Below are positions 7,684-16,140 of a stretch of 36,348 nt of DNA, in pieces (the first letter of the stretch is position 1; the number at the start of each line of letters is the position of its first letter). Under the pieces are notes generated by a model, which saw only the letters and a program-made list of their open reading frames with translations, searched no databases and was not told the origin of the DNA. The translations under genes and the position numbers were made by a program. The DNA comes from a virus: the IMG/VR virus record IMGVR_UViG_3300008459_009564, positions 1-36,348 of that record. One strand, given 5' to 3'.

Positions 7684-9642
7684 TCAGTCTCGGTTTTTCA
7701 AAAAATCGTTAAAGCTTGAAATCTTTTGTACCATCGATTTCTTCTTGGTTTTCTTACCCTTTGGCTTTCTTCCCGGACCAGCAAGAGCAAAGGTATCCAT
7801 GTTAGAGTCTACCATTGTGCCTGGAGTCTGGAATGCTGTTCCTGGAGAGACTCCTCCCTCGCTCTCCTTCATCTCAGCCGACTTGTAAAACTTAGGGCCC
7901 TCATTATCTCCATAAGGAGTTAGTCCAACTACGTCTAACCTAGCCTTTGCTGTCGCCTTTTTAAGACCCTTATCAAAGTCTCGACCTGCTTGCTTTCCTC
8001 TAGTCACTAGGACTCCTGCTTTGATTATGCTTGCGAGTCCATTGAATATTGCCTGGTTCTGCTTAGCGTTCTTTGCAGCGACTACTGCATCCCCTGCATC
8101 AGGGATTCCGGCAAAAAGTCCTACGACCAACTGCCCTAGTCCCTTAAGAATGTTCTTTAGCGGACTCTCTGCAATACGATCCTTTTCGCTTACGGCTAGC
8201 TTTATTTTAACGTATAGTGGAAGCTTTAGGTCTGGCTTTAACTGGATTCCCTTAAAGTTACCCATGTTAAAGTCCTTAGAGAGATAGCTATTCTTGATCT
8301 GTTTTTCTTTCTCAGCAGCAATGGCCTCTACTTTAGTCACGGCTGATGTTCTGTCCCTGTCTGAAAGTTCTCCGTCCTCTGAGCTCTTGATGTATTTTAG
8401 GATCCACTCCTTACTTAAGGAAAGATACGTTAGCTGGTCTTCCTCTAGCGCGCTCTCTTTTGAAGAGCTCGCTTTAAATTGAGCTGCTCTACTTAAGCTA
8501 TTAAACTCGTTAGTGATAGCATTTTCCATCCACGCAGAGTTCTTCTTGTCCAGTGCCTTGAATAGCTTATAATAGTCTCCTCCTGGAGGAGAAACTTCCC
8601 CATTCACAATAGGAGGAAGTAACGCAAGGTTAAGTGCCGAGATTAAATTGTTCTTGATCAAGTTCTTTCGACGAAGACTCGGCTTCTCAACTTTTCCAAG
8701 TTGTTCCTCTTTCTTTTTTATTGCTTTATCGTAGACCGCTTGATATCCTAGTGCGTCTATTAGAGGCTTCCAATCTATGTTCAATTGATATAGTCCTTCT
8801 GGCGTGTTTGGGATATCGTAAATTCTCTTTTTATCTTCAGCCATCGCATCGGCAATCTCCTTAGCTATCAAATCGTTTGCCTTTTGCAAGATCTTTTCGA
8901 TCTTTTTTCTATTTGATGCGCCTACTGATTTTTTAGCCTCCTCAACGATCTCAGGATTAGACTTAAGAATTCCTTTAAACATCGATTTCTTTAGAGTCTG
9001 CTCGTTTCCGTTCTGATCAGTTATGATGAACTCGTCCGACTTTACTGCATTGTGAACTCCTCCTACTAGCTTTATCTTATAGACTGGAGTTCCCTCCCTC
9101 GTTGAGAACTTCAGCTCAGTTCCGTTCTCTTTGAAATAGAGCATAAGAGCAGTCTCAGTGTCGTAATCTGGTGCAGTGCTTGCGTAACTAAATATTTTAT
9201 GGATCTTATAGATACGACTTGAGAGTTCAGCTTCTCTAGTTTTTAAGGCATAAAACTTCTTAAATGAGTCCTCAGGTTTTATCTTTTTCTTTTCTGCTGA
9301 GATCTGACTGATCGTCTTTCTAGTCCTCTTCACGAACTCGTCAACCATTCCGATCTTTTCAGGCTCGACCAACATCATGAGAATCCTTTGAAGTTCAGGC
9401 TGATTTTGAATCTTTTCTAGTAGATTGACGTCAATCTTTTCTAATGCCTTTTCTAAAGAGTCAAAGGATGTTGTCCTAGCGGTGTCGTCGACTGGATCAC
9501 CTCCTATTCCGCTCGAAATTAGCTCCCGAATCTCATCGAACTCAGAACTTGATTCGTCCTTCTTTGACGAAGTCTCAGCTTCCGCTTCAAAAACGGGAGT
9601 GACTGTTCCCAGCCAATGTTTTAAGTATTCTCCAAAGCTCAT
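7684..9642 (-). CDS. Large putative head-internal protein with N-terminal targeting site
   Basis: A 652-aa highly charged protein of unknown family. The N terminus MSFGEYLKHWLGTVTPVFE|AEAE carries a [V]-F-E|A site at residues 17-20, matching the prohead-protease rule seen in many other proteins here. The bulk is helical and Lys/Glu-rich. Near residues 500-560 there is a hydrophobic segment (LKGLGQLVVGLFAGIPDAG). The C terminus is very basic (GRKPKGKKTKKK) and ends SSFNDFLKNRD, which resembles the targeting motif without the final Glu. It starts after its own late promoter. I infer a packaged or core protein, possibly ejected with DNA; a structural tail protein is the alternative. Confidence 0.6.
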   Translation of the reverse strand: MSFGEYLKHWLGTVTPVFEAEAETSSKKDESSSEFDEIRELISSGIGGDPVDDTARTTSFDSLEKALEKIDVNLLEKIQNQPELQRILMMLVEPEKIGMVDEFVKRTRKTISQISAEKKKIKPEDSFKKFYALKTREAELSSRIYKIHKIFSYASTAPDYDTETALMLYFKENGTELKFSTREGTPVYKIKLVGGVHNAVKSDEFIITDQNGNEQTLKKSMFKGILKSNPEIVEEAKKSVGASNRKKIEKILQKANDLIAKEIADAMAEDKKRIYDIPNTPEGLYQLNIDWKPLIDALGYQAVYDKAIKKKEEQLGKVEKPSLRRKNLIKNNLISALNLALLPPIVNGEVSPPGGDYYKLFKALDKKNSAWMENAITNEFNSLSRAAQFKASSSKESALEEDQLTYLSLSKEWILKYIKSSEDGELSDRDRTSAVTKVEAIAAEKEKQIKNSYLSKDFNMGNFKGIQLKPDLKLPLYVKIKLAVSEKDRIAESPLKNILKGLGQLVVGLFAGIPDAGDAVVAAKNAKQNQAIFNGLASIIKAGVLVTRGKQAGRDFDKGLKKATAKARLDVVGLTPYGDNEGPKFYKSAEMKESEGGVSPGTAFQTPGTMVDSNMDTFALAGPGRKPKGKKTKKKSMVQKISSFNDFLKNRD

Positions 9643-9657
9643 CCGATCGATCAGTTT

Positions 9658-9669
9658 TTATTATTTATC
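9658..9669 (-). promoter_or_regulatory. T4-type late promoter box (GATAAATAATAA)
   Basis: Minus-strand GATAAATAATAA lies 19 bases (from the 8-base core) before the ATG at 9642. It overlaps the TAA stop of the upstream 64-aa gene, so the box doubles as that stop codon. Confidence 0.7.
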
Positions 9670-9855
9670 TTTCTTTTTAAACCTGTCATATGGGATGACC
9701 CAAAGTTTTCTCTTGATCTCTCCTTTCATGAAATCATATACTGAATTTCCATCACTTCCCTCTTCAGGATGTTGAAGAAGAGCGTTTTCCAAGGGAGCCT
9801 TACCCTTTCGATAGTCTTCGTAGTTTTTCCAGGATGAATGCTTCTTCTTTGCCAT
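9661..9855 (-). CDS. Small basic hypothetical protein
   Basis: A 64-aa Lys-rich protein (MAKKKHSSWKNYEDYRKGK at the start, DRFKKKDK at the end) lying between the A1-like gene and the 652-aa gene. It has no signal peptide, membrane segment or recognised motif. The start is preceded by AAGAAG, a weak ribosome site. Spacing of 10 bases from the A1-like stop suggests shared transcription. The stop codon sits inside the late promoter of the next gene. Function unknown. Confidence 0.6.
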   Translation of the reverse strand: MAKKKHSSWKNYEDYRKGKAPLENALLQHPEEGSDGNSVYDFMKGEIKRKLWVIPYDRFKKKDK

Positions 9856-9865
9856 TTCTTCTTTG

Positions 9866-11425
9866 TTATTTTAGGGTAGTGTATTCTCCGTTGATGAAGT
9901 GAAGGTGTTGGGCCTTTCCATCCTCATGGATTATCACATGAGACTGCAGCCAAGCGCTAGGTCCGATATTGTAACCCACTCTAAGCTCAGTTGAAGTTCC
10001 TACCGCAAGCGCACCATCCTTTCTTCCAGGTGAGTGGTAGTGACCGACTATTATCTTAGTATTTAGCTTTCTAAACTGTTGTAGGGAGCCTCGGCTGCCT
10101 CCTGAGCCTATGTCTCCATGTTGACCCAGCTCCCAACCGTTTACGATATAGCTATCGCTTCTTCCCAAAGTCGTAAAGTGTGGATACTTTTTCTTGATTA
10201 CCCAAGGAATCACTCCCTGCGGAGCCTCTCCATTTAGGATTGCCGCTGAGAACTGCATGTATTCCAAGGAATTCTTTGGTGTCAGGGTCTTTCTCCAATC
10301 GGTGTTCTTTAACCACCGATCCACGAAATCATCATGATTGCTTCGAACTATCACAGTATTGTATTCCGCGAAATCAGATAGACCCTTAAGAAGATCTTCT
10401 ATCTCTTTCTTCAGAGAATTAGTACCTTCCATCTCTTTTTGATATTGAATAAAAGGATCCTTTTCCTCGTGATGAGATATTGATTTGCCGTCAAATACGT
10501 CATGTAGAACAACATGGTCTGGCTTCATCTTAGCCATGAAATCAAGAGTCTTGTCGAGTACCTCTTGGTCGTGATGACCGTAGTGTAGGTCTCCAAGGAC
10601 GATTGCTGATACTTTTTCTGCTCTATCCACTTCACCGTTTTCTACTCTATAGAACAGGTCAGTGAATGAACCGTTATCCGTTGCTGTTACTTGCCGCATG
10701 AAGAAGGAACCTTCGTCCTTTATCTCAACGATAACGAATCCCAATGTGTGGTGAAACTCTCCCTTCTTACCTGATTTAGAATCAGTATAGTTCTTCATGG
10801 TGCAAGCTCCAGTAGTGACCATCATCTTGGGTTCATGACCTTCTAGAACAGGAATCATTTCCAGCTGCATCTTTGGTGAGCCGAAAACGCAAGAGTTTAT
10901 GCCGCTCATTCCTTCAAGTCCAGTCATGGGATTCACAGCAGTTGGCTGGATCTTCACGTCAGACATGATCGATACTCTCTTATGAATGTCATGGCGATTC
11001 GCATCTAAATACTTAACGACTGAACTGTGCCATTTCTCTTCCATCGTTTGCGCGTTAGTCCAGACGCTGGTCGGATTTTTATATCGACCTGCAATCACAT
11101 GAATGTCAGCATTGATGAATTCGGCATACGCCTCAATGTTTTTTAAGAATTGATTATGAACTGGAGTATTGTTTTGAGCCCAAGTAATGATGAATCTCTT
11201 AGACTTCTTATTGTGTTCTCTAGCCTGAGCGATCTTAAACTGTTCTGGTTCAGGTATGCTTTTGGAAGTTATTCCCAATTTTGATACCCATTTCTCTATT
11301 GTTCTCTGAGTGACTCCAAATCGATCGCTTAACGAATTCATTCGAACGACCCACTTGAGATCTTTGTTTAGATAGGTTTCAGATATGTAAGTTTTATCAA
11401 TTTCTTCTAGGTTATTAAACCTCAT
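9866..11425 (-). CDS. T5 A1-like protein: HTH plus metallophosphoesterase
   Basis: A 519-aa protein with a helix-turn-helix near residues 31-52 (SLSDRFGVTQRTIEKWVSKL) and a calcineurin-type metallophosphoesterase in the C-terminal half. Metal-binding motifs are visible in order: GDLHYGHHD (278-286), HDVFDG (308-313), SNHDDFVDRW (362-371), GQHGD (434-438) and GHYH (461-464). This architecture resembles the A1 protein of phage T5, a pre-early protein needed for host DNA breakdown and second-step DNA transfer. The link to A1 is recalled from family knowledge, not computed. It could be a nuclease or phosphoesterase acting on host or phage DNA. No late box precedes it. It starts 27 bases after the ligase fusion gene ends. 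Confidence 0.78.
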   Translation of the reverse strand: MRFNNLEEIDKTYISETYLNKDLKWVVRMNSLSDRFGVTQRTIEKWVSKLGITSKSIPEPEQFKIAQAREHNKKSKRFIITWAQNNTPVHNQFLKNIEAYAEFINADIHVIAGRYKNPTSVWTNAQTMEEKWHSSVVKYLDANRHDIHKRVSIMSDVKIQPTAVNPMTGLEGMSGINSCVFGSPKMQLEMIPVLEGHEPKMMVTTGACTMKNYTDSKSGKKGEFHHTLGFVIVEIKDEGSFFMRQVTATDNGSFTDLFYRVENGEVDRAEKVSAIVLGDLHYGHHDQEVLDKTLDFMAKMKPDHVVLHDVFDGKSISHHEEKDPFIQYQKEMEGTNSLKKEIEDLLKGLSDFAEYNTVIVRSNHDDFVDRWLKNTDWRKTLTPKNSLEYMQFSAAILNGEAPQGVIPWVIKKKYPHFTTLGRSDSYIVNGWELGQHGDIGSGGSRGSLQQFRKLNTKIIVGHYHSPGRKDGALAVGTSTELRVGYNIGPSAWLQSHVIIHEDGKAQHLHFINGEYTTLK

Positions 11426-11452
11426 ATTGATAACATTTTTTTATTCAGATCG

Positions 11453-13327
11453 CTATTCTATCTCTTCAGACTCTTCTTTATTAAAATCATCTTCAGATAA
11501 CCTAGCGTCCTGGTTTTCCATGATTGGAGTTCGGATCCCCAATTCTTTTTGTAGGTTAAAAAAGTCAGACTCAATCGAGTCTGGAACCAGTTTCTTATAC
11601 TCTGCAAAATTGGAATGTTTTATCGAGTCAAACACTTCCTCAGACTTTATAAAGCTTGGAAGCTCAACTATCTTAAACTCCTTCGATATCCTCAAAGGAA
11701 TGTCTCTTTTTCTTATGTAATCTAATTGGATCGCATAGTCCTTCAATCGACGCGACGTCGTTCCCCACAGGATCGGCTCATAGTCGGGACGAAGTATCTT
11801 TATGATCTCTTCTAGGTTTCCTACAGAGACCACTTTTACGTCAGCGATTAGACTTGAATACTCCTGCTGAACCTTATTGAGCAACATCGTCGTGGTGGTT
11901 AGAGTGAGCGGGGACATCTTAGTCTGTCTCTCTCCCTTAATGGCTATAAAAACGACCTTTTTTCCGTTTTTCTCCTTCATTAACTTGGCTGACTTAATGT
12001 GGCCCATCGTCACAGGTTGAAAAGCTCCGACTAGAATGTTTACCTCAGTGGGTTCCACTCTCTCTGCTGAGTTTTTTGCGAATTCCTTCTCACTCATGGC
12101 AGAAAAGTCTTGCGGCATTCCCAGGAACTGGCTGAAGCTTGGGAAAAGGCCTTCATACACTGCGTCCCCCATAATAATGTTCTTGATCTTCTGTACTATT
12201 AGATTGAGTTGGGATACTAGTTCCGGAGTAAAGAATCCTGCACTAGATTTCTTACGCACCTTTCTAAAGAAATTAAGTAGGATCTTATAAATCTCTTTAT
12301 TTGTCTCGTTCTTACTGATTGAATCTACCACTTCAGGGTCCCCAATCAAGTCAACGTCCAATTCGAACTCAGGTCTCTTTAGGTAATCGGGAATCTCTAA
12401 GCTTAATCCATCGTACTTTTCAGAATACTCCTTCAGGAAGTCTTTGAACATAGAATTGATCAGCTTAATGTACTTTTCTTCGTATGTCTCGCAGTCCTCT
12501 ATCTTCTTCTTTACGTCCTCAATATCATACATCTCAAAGTGATTCATTAGATCGATCACAATCAACCATATGTAATCTTGGGAGGATGTGGATTTCTTTT
12601 GAGTGTTCTCACCGACTCTCTTTTGAAAGAGCGGATCTACCATCTTTGCTAGGAAGACATCATGTTCAGCGTCGTCTCCATAAAATCGAAAGACGATTGT
12701 TTCTAATTCTCTATCGTTAAGCTCGACTAGTGAGTCTGGATCCAATACTGAAAGCACATGCTTGGTGAAGGATTTAGTCTTAAATTTTTCTTCCAGTTCT
12801 CTAGGATCAGCGTAAACGAATTCAAGTATCTTAGTCTTCTGTTCATCGTCTAGGTTTCCTTCAAAGATGATAGGCTGAACGTCTACTTCTAGGTAGCTTG
12901 CCCATCTGCTCAATTGATCCTTCGACTGTAGTGTTTCCAAGATGTTTCCAGACTCGTCCATTCTGTGAATGTAAGAGAGAACTAGGCCATTCTTTGGAGC
13001 TCCTACTTTTCTGCTAATCATTGAGTCTCCTCGACTAAAGAACTCAAAACCGAAAAAGAAGTTAGCTGGAATTCTCTGTCTCTTGTCCATCAAGAGCTCC
13101 TCGAAGTGTCTGATTGCAGGATTGTAGTATTTCATCAATACTCTATCAACATAGGTGATCTCACCAGACTTCTTGAAGTATTTGAATGAGTCATCCTTTG
13201 TCTTTTTGACTCCAAAGAATGCACCGTCCACCTTTTCGTTAACGATCACGTATTTGTTTAAGAGGCCTGTCAAGAAGGCTTCACCCTTCTTTTCGTATAT
13301 CTCTTTAAGATTGTTTATTCCTGCCAT
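11453..13327 (-). CDS. RNA ligase-like / cytidylyltransferase-like fusion protein
   Basis: A 624-aa two-domain protein. The N-terminal part has VNEKVDGAFFG, motif I (KxDG, Lys32) of the covalent nucleotidyltransferase/ligase superfamily, and ANFFFGFEFFSRGD (about residues 88-101) as motif III. The C-terminal domain begins at about residue 429 with NILVGAFQPVTMGHIKSAK, the GH-containing ATP-binding motif of the NMN adenylyltransferase/cytidylyltransferase fold. Its first His is replaced (TMGH instead of HxGH). A region at 470-480 (TKMSPLTLTTTT) could be the second nucleotide motif. T4-like marine phages have related proteins labelled cytidyltransferase. Functions fit RNA repair and NAD metabolism, but the acting substrate is unproven. 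Confidence 0.72.
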   Translation of the reverse strand: MAGINNLKEIYEKKGEAFLTGLLNKYVIVNEKVDGAFFGVKKTKDDSFKYFKKSGEITYVDRVLMKYYNPAIRHFEELLMDKRQRIPANFFFGFEFFSRGDSMISRKVGAPKNGLVLSYIHRMDESGNILETLQSKDQLSRWASYLEVDVQPIIFEGNLDDEQKTKILEFVYADPRELEEKFKTKSFTKHVLSVLDPDSLVELNDRELETIVFRFYGDDAEHDVFLAKMVDPLFQKRVGENTQKKSTSSQDYIWLIVIDLMNHFEMYDIEDVKKKIEDCETYEEKYIKLINSMFKDFLKEYSEKYDGLSLEIPDYLKRPEFELDVDLIGDPEVVDSISKNETNKEIYKILLNFFRKVRKKSSAGFFTPELVSQLNLIVQKIKNIIMGDAVYEGLFPSFSQFLGMPQDFSAMSEKEFAKNSAERVEPTEVNILVGAFQPVTMGHIKSAKLMKEKNGKKVVFIAIKGERQTKMSPLTLTTTTMLLNKVQQEYSSLIADVKVVSVGNLEEIIKILRPDYEPILWGTTSRRLKDYAIQLDYIRKRDIPLRISKEFKIVELPSFIKSEEVFDSIKHSNFAEYKKLVPDSIESDFFNLQKELGIRTPIMENQDARLSEDDFNKEESEEIE

Positions 13328-13337
13328 CAGTCAGTCT

Positions 13338-13895
13338 TTAGATCTCGGCTTTAGGTTCTTCAGTAGGAGCTTGACCTGGAGTCTTTTCCTTGGCTTCAAC
13401 CTTTGGCTCTGATTTTTTCTGTTTTGCTTTATTTATTGAGTCTCTAATACTCTTCGCGTCCATACCTATTGAAATGGTCGCAACGTTGTCTGAATCTTCT
13501 TTGTTCTCAGAGAAGTACTCAGCAATCTTTTTTAGGTTCATATTTAGATCACTACCGAATCCTCCAGCCTTTTCTATCTTGTCCTTAAGGCTTTCAGTGG
13601 CTTCAAATGAACCTGTATATGCGATCGACCAGCAGTAAAATCTTACTTGCTCGCCGTTTCCTGAATAATATCTTTGCAGTTCTTTAATTCTTTGAATGGC
13701 ACCGTTTGCGTCTCTAGAAGTAAGAGCCTTTCCCAAGTAATCAGATGGAACTCCGAATCTCACGCGGTCTGATAGCACATCCATTAGCTCCTCTATTCGT
13801 TGGATTAAGGTCTCTGCCTTGTAGCCTCTTAAAGATTTAGACGATTCTTCAGCTTCGTTCACGTACTGAAAATAGCTTCGCATATATTTTGCCAT
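13338..13895 (-). CDS. Putative packaged head protein with targeting sequence VNE|A
   Basis: A 185-aa protein with N terminus MAKYMRSYFQYVNE|AEES, fitting the internal-protein targeting pattern: basic/aromatic stretch then V-N-E|A (residues 12-15). The rest is soluble and charged, with helices such as KAETLIQRIEELMDVLSDRV and a basic, Ala/Pro-rich end (KQKKSEPKVEAKEK). No enzyme motif was found. It has a late promoter box 17 bases before its ATG, as expected for a virion protein. Adjacent genes on the same strand are the kinase (upstream) and ligase fusion (downstream), so those may share late transcripts. Exact role unknown. Confidence 0.72.
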   Translation of the reverse strand: MAKYMRSYFQYVNEAEESSKSLRGYKAETLIQRIEELMDVLSDRVRFGVPSDYLGKALTSRDANGAIQRIKELQRYYSGNGEQVRFYCWSIAYTGSFEATESLKDKIEKAGGFGSDLNMNLKKIAEYFSENKEDSDNVATISIGMDAKSIRDSINKAKQKKSEPKVEAKEKTPGQAPTEEPKAEI

Positions 13896-13908
13896 TTCAA
13901 AATATTTT

Positions 13909-13920
13909 TTATTATTTATT
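13909..13920 (-). promoter_or_regulatory. T4-type late promoter box (AATAAATAATAA)
   Basis: Minus-strand AATAAATAATAA with the 8-base core ending 17 bases before the ATG at 13895. It overlaps the TAA stop of the upstream kinase gene (13919-13921). Confidence 0.6.
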
Positions 13921-14524
13921 AAGAAGAGACAGAGTTATTTATTAGACCATTCAACCTTGCGTTAAATTCAGCAACGCTGTCCTCATTGAAATGATTTACC
14001 ATTTTGTCAAACTCATTGTTCTTTGAAGAATCAGTAATCTGTGGTTTGAATTCTGAAAATATCCTTTCAAAGAGTTCCTTTTCGCTCTCTGCATTCTCAA
14101 AGTTTCCAAAGTAGTCTTTCTCTCTTCTAGTGATCTCAATCTCTTCAGCTCTCTCAACATATAGGACTTTGCTGTTCTGATAAAGGTCACTCATTAGGAT
14201 CTTCTTAAACTCTTCCAATAACCGAATCGCGCCCATTCTCTCTCGATAGATCGACCACACATAGGCTGAGAAGATGCAACGATCAAAGACTAGGATGTGA
14301 TCCTTTAAGAGAGTCTGATTGAGCTCAAGTATCGTAAGCACGTTCGCAATGCTAAAGTAATGAACTCCTGGCCCAGTCTCCTGATCCTTCATCTTCAAGG
14401 CTTCAATATATTTTGCGAATTGAAACTTGTAGTAATGAACCCTAGGATCAGTGTTCTGTTCAAGAAACTTTTCGATTAGAAAAGTCTTTCCGCTATGTCT
14501 ATGGCCTTCTATTATTAGTATCAT
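13919..14524 (-). CDS. P-loop kinase, deoxynucleotide/thymidylate kinase-like
   Basis: A 201-aa protein starting MILIIEGHRHSGKTFLIEKF, a Walker A P-loop (GxxxxGKT at residues 7-14). It later contains VFDRCIFSAYVWSIYRE, like the DR-x-x-S motif of thymidylate and deoxynucleoside kinases that holds the nucleotide base. That makes a (d)NMP kinase the best reading. Because it overlaps a HAD phosphatase gene by 4 bases and lies near an RNA ligase-like gene, a polynucleotide 5' kinase is an alternative. The late promoter of the next gene overlaps its stop. Confidence 0.68.
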   Translation of the reverse strand: MILIIEGHRHSGKTFLIEKFLEQNTDPRVHYYKFQFAKYIEALKMKDQETGPGVHYFSIANVLTILELNQTLLKDHILVFDRCIFSAYVWSIYRERMGAIRLLEEFKKILMSDLYQNSKVLYVERAEEIEITRREKDYFGNFENAESEKELFERIFSEFKPQITDSSKNNEFDKMVNHFNEDSVAEFNARLNGLINNSVSS

Positions 14525-15114
14525 CTCTTTAATTCTATTCTTCTTGATTCTCCTGCAGTAAAACTGTGGAGCGATATCACCTTTGATTTATCCACTAGCT
14601 GCATGTTTAAAGTCATTAAACTACTCAATGAGGTTGCGGATCTTTGGATAGTCAAAACGTATTCATGGAAAAATTGCTGGTATTTCTTTAGCTGTTCTAA
14701 TGAATCCTCATATACTCTTATCTCTTTGATGGTTGGAGTTTTTTCTAACTCAGACTTAAGAATAAGGATCTTCTCGGTCTTTCTGCCCAAGAAGTAGCAG
14801 CGATCGAAGGAGATACCGTATTTTTCTAATAGGTGATCGACACAATGCTTAAGCTCCTCTATCCTATGTGTGATTAGTATAGTTATTGCGGTCGGGTCCT
14901 TTGAAGCTCTTAGCCAATCATCGTATACTGGTTCAATTAACTGAATGTTATGGATTTCAGGATCCATTGAGCTAGGGTGATCGTAAAACGAATAAGGATC
15001 GGGAAAATCAAGTTCCGGATTGAGCCTTTCTACTGAGAATCGATCAGTGTAGCCTGGCATTCTAAACAGTGTTTCATCAAAATCAAACACAAAAATCTTA
15101 GTAATATCTTTCAT
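14521..15114 (-). CDS. HAD-superfamily phosphatase, RNA-repair-like (Swiss Army Knife type)
   Basis: Start chosen at 15114 (MKDITKIFVFDFDETLF), since the longer frame begins in AT-rich sequence holding the late box of the opposite gene. The protein is then 197 aa. FDFDETL (Asp11, Asp13) is the HAD nucleophile motif, and ILITHRIEELKH supplies the second. The acidic motif appears in IRVYEDSLEQLK. Layout and DWLRASKDPTAI match small HADs called Swiss Army Knife RNA-repair-like proteins, from memory. It overlaps the kinase by 4 bases. Together these could mimic the separate halves of T4 Pnkp (kinase plus phosphatase). That pairing is inference. Confidence 0.7.
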   Translation of the reverse strand: MKDITKIFVFDFDETLFRMPGYTDRFSVERLNPELDFPDPYSFYDHPSSMDPEIHNIQLIEPVYDDWLRASKDPTAITILITHRIEELKHCVDHLLEKYGISFDRCYFLGRKTEKILILKSELEKTPTIKEIRVYEDSLEQLKKYQQFFHEYVLTIQRSATSLSSLMTLNMQLVDKSKVISLHSFTAGESRRIELKR

Positions 15115-15127
15115 GATATATTTTATT

Positions 15128-15139
15128 GATAAATAATAA
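15128..15139 (+). promoter_or_regulatory. T4-type late promoter box (GATAAATAATAA)
   Basis: Plus-strand GATAAATAATAA, 22 bases from the 8-base core to the ATG at 15158. It sits in the 43-base divergent region shared with the HAD gene. Confidence 0.7.
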
Positions 15140-15157
15140 AAAGTTTTGATCTCTAAG

Positions 15158-15649
15158 ATGGGAAAATACATCAAGCTATTTGAGGACTATGAAAACGAAC
15201 TAAAGAATTCGGACGAAGAGACCTCTCACAACTGGACCGACATTCGTGATGCCGTCCAGATGAGACTGCCCTTCGTGATAATAGTCTTCAAGAACTCTGA
15301 TTCATACCTATCTGCGTTGGACTCTGAACTGATCGGTGGAGACTACATCAAGCAAAAAGCCCTAATGAGTAAGGACGGAACGCTTGTTAAGTACCCTTCG
15401 ATCTTCATGGTTGTCCAGGACGACGAGACCTTTAAGAATAAGATACCAAAGATATTCGATGCATTTAAGACTAAGGTGATCTTTTTGGGTAAAAAGGGAG
15501 ACGACCAGATTGACTGTTATTACTCAGATGGATCTAACGTACAAGCAGGTAATGAGATAGTGTCCTCCTTAGGAAAGGATGAGATGGACAACAACGACCA
15601 CTTTGAGATAGGATCAACTAATTACATGTTTGTTGACTTCGTCGGATAA
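15158..15649 (+). CDS. Putative packaged head protein with targeting site LFE|D
   Basis: Start set at ATG 15158 (MGKYIKLFE|DYENE); the frame also has a TTG at 15146 that would add 4 residues. The N terminus fits the head-targeting pattern with L-F-E|D at residues 7-10. The 163-aa body contains IRDAVQMRLPFVIIVFKNS, then NKIPKIFDAFKTKVIFLGK and a Gly/Asp-rich loop (YSDGSNVQAGNE). No catalytic motif is recognised. It is divergent from the HAD gene and carries its own late promoter. Function unknown; virion-internal location is inferred from the site. Confidence 0.68.
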   Translation: MGKYIKLFEDYENELKNSDEETSHNWTDIRDAVQMRLPFVIIVFKNSDSYLSALDSELIGGDYIKQKALMSKDGTLVKYPSIFMVVQDDETFKNKIPKIFDAFKTKVIFLGKKGDDQIDCYYSDGSNVQAGNEIVSSLGKDEMDNNDHFEIGSTNYMFVDFVG

Positions 15650-15668
15650 ACCTAGCTCTCATTTTGAG

Positions 15669-15674
15669 TATAAC
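15669..15674 (+). promoter_or_regulatory. Possible early/middle promoter -10 (TATAAC) before uvsY
   Basis: TTTTGAGTATAAC lies 21 bases before the uvsY ATG in a 46-base gap. Similar AGTATAA(C/T) strings precede the polymerase half and the gene at 25493. No clear -35 was found, so this is tentative. Confidence 0.35.
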
Positions 15675-15695
15675 ATAAGATAAAGTCAAGACTCG

Positions 15696-16130
15696 ATGAA
15701 CGAAGAAACCAAGCAAAAGATCTCCGCTAAATTTCAGGAACGACGTGCTGATATCTCAAAAGAGATCTATGCTAACATAGAAAAGCTCTCCAACCTAAAG
15801 ACTCTAAAGGAGGCTCAGGTCAACATGCTCTCCCTACGTCAGCGACTGCTTGAGGACAATCACACTTTGCTGGAACACATCACGATATTGCGTAAGAAAT
15901 ATCGAGAAGAACGAGCGGTCGAGCTTGAGAACGTTTCTAGAAACCTGCAGCTCAGGTATCAGGCAAACGAGAAGACTGTCGTGATTGACGGTCGTACTTC
16001 TGCGACTAAAGAATCTCTTGAAATGTTTGAGACCCAAGTCTCCTTCTTCAATGAGTCGATCAAGACCATCGATAACATCATCTTCGGGATCAAGACGAGA
16101 CTTGATATAGAAAAGACCTTAGGTCTATAA
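15696..16130 (+). CDS. uvsY: UvsY-like recombination mediator
   Basis: A 144-aa all-alpha, highly charged protein, close in size to T4 UvsY (137 aa). Sequence such as MLSLRQRLLEDNHTLLEHI and KYREERAVELENVSRNLQLR is consistent with the helical UvsY fold. It lies 10 bases upstream of a UvsW-like helicase, and T4 has uvsW and uvsY next to one another. UvsY loads UvsX recombinase on gp32-coated single-stranded DNA during recombination-dependent replication. The call rests on size, composition and synteny, since UvsY has no catalytic motif. Confidence 0.62.
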   Translation: MNEETKQKISAKFQERRADISKEIYANIEKLSNLKTLKEAQVNMLSLRQRLLEDNHTLLEHITILRKKYREERAVELENVSRNLQLRYQANEKTVVIDGRTSATKESLEMFETQVSFFNESIKTIDNIIFGIKTRLDIEKTLGL

Positions 16131-16140
16131 AATCTTCATT

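Noticed and set aside
15834-16037. 67-aa minus-strand frame in uvsY
   Set aside because: Antisense to UvsY, with no independent support.
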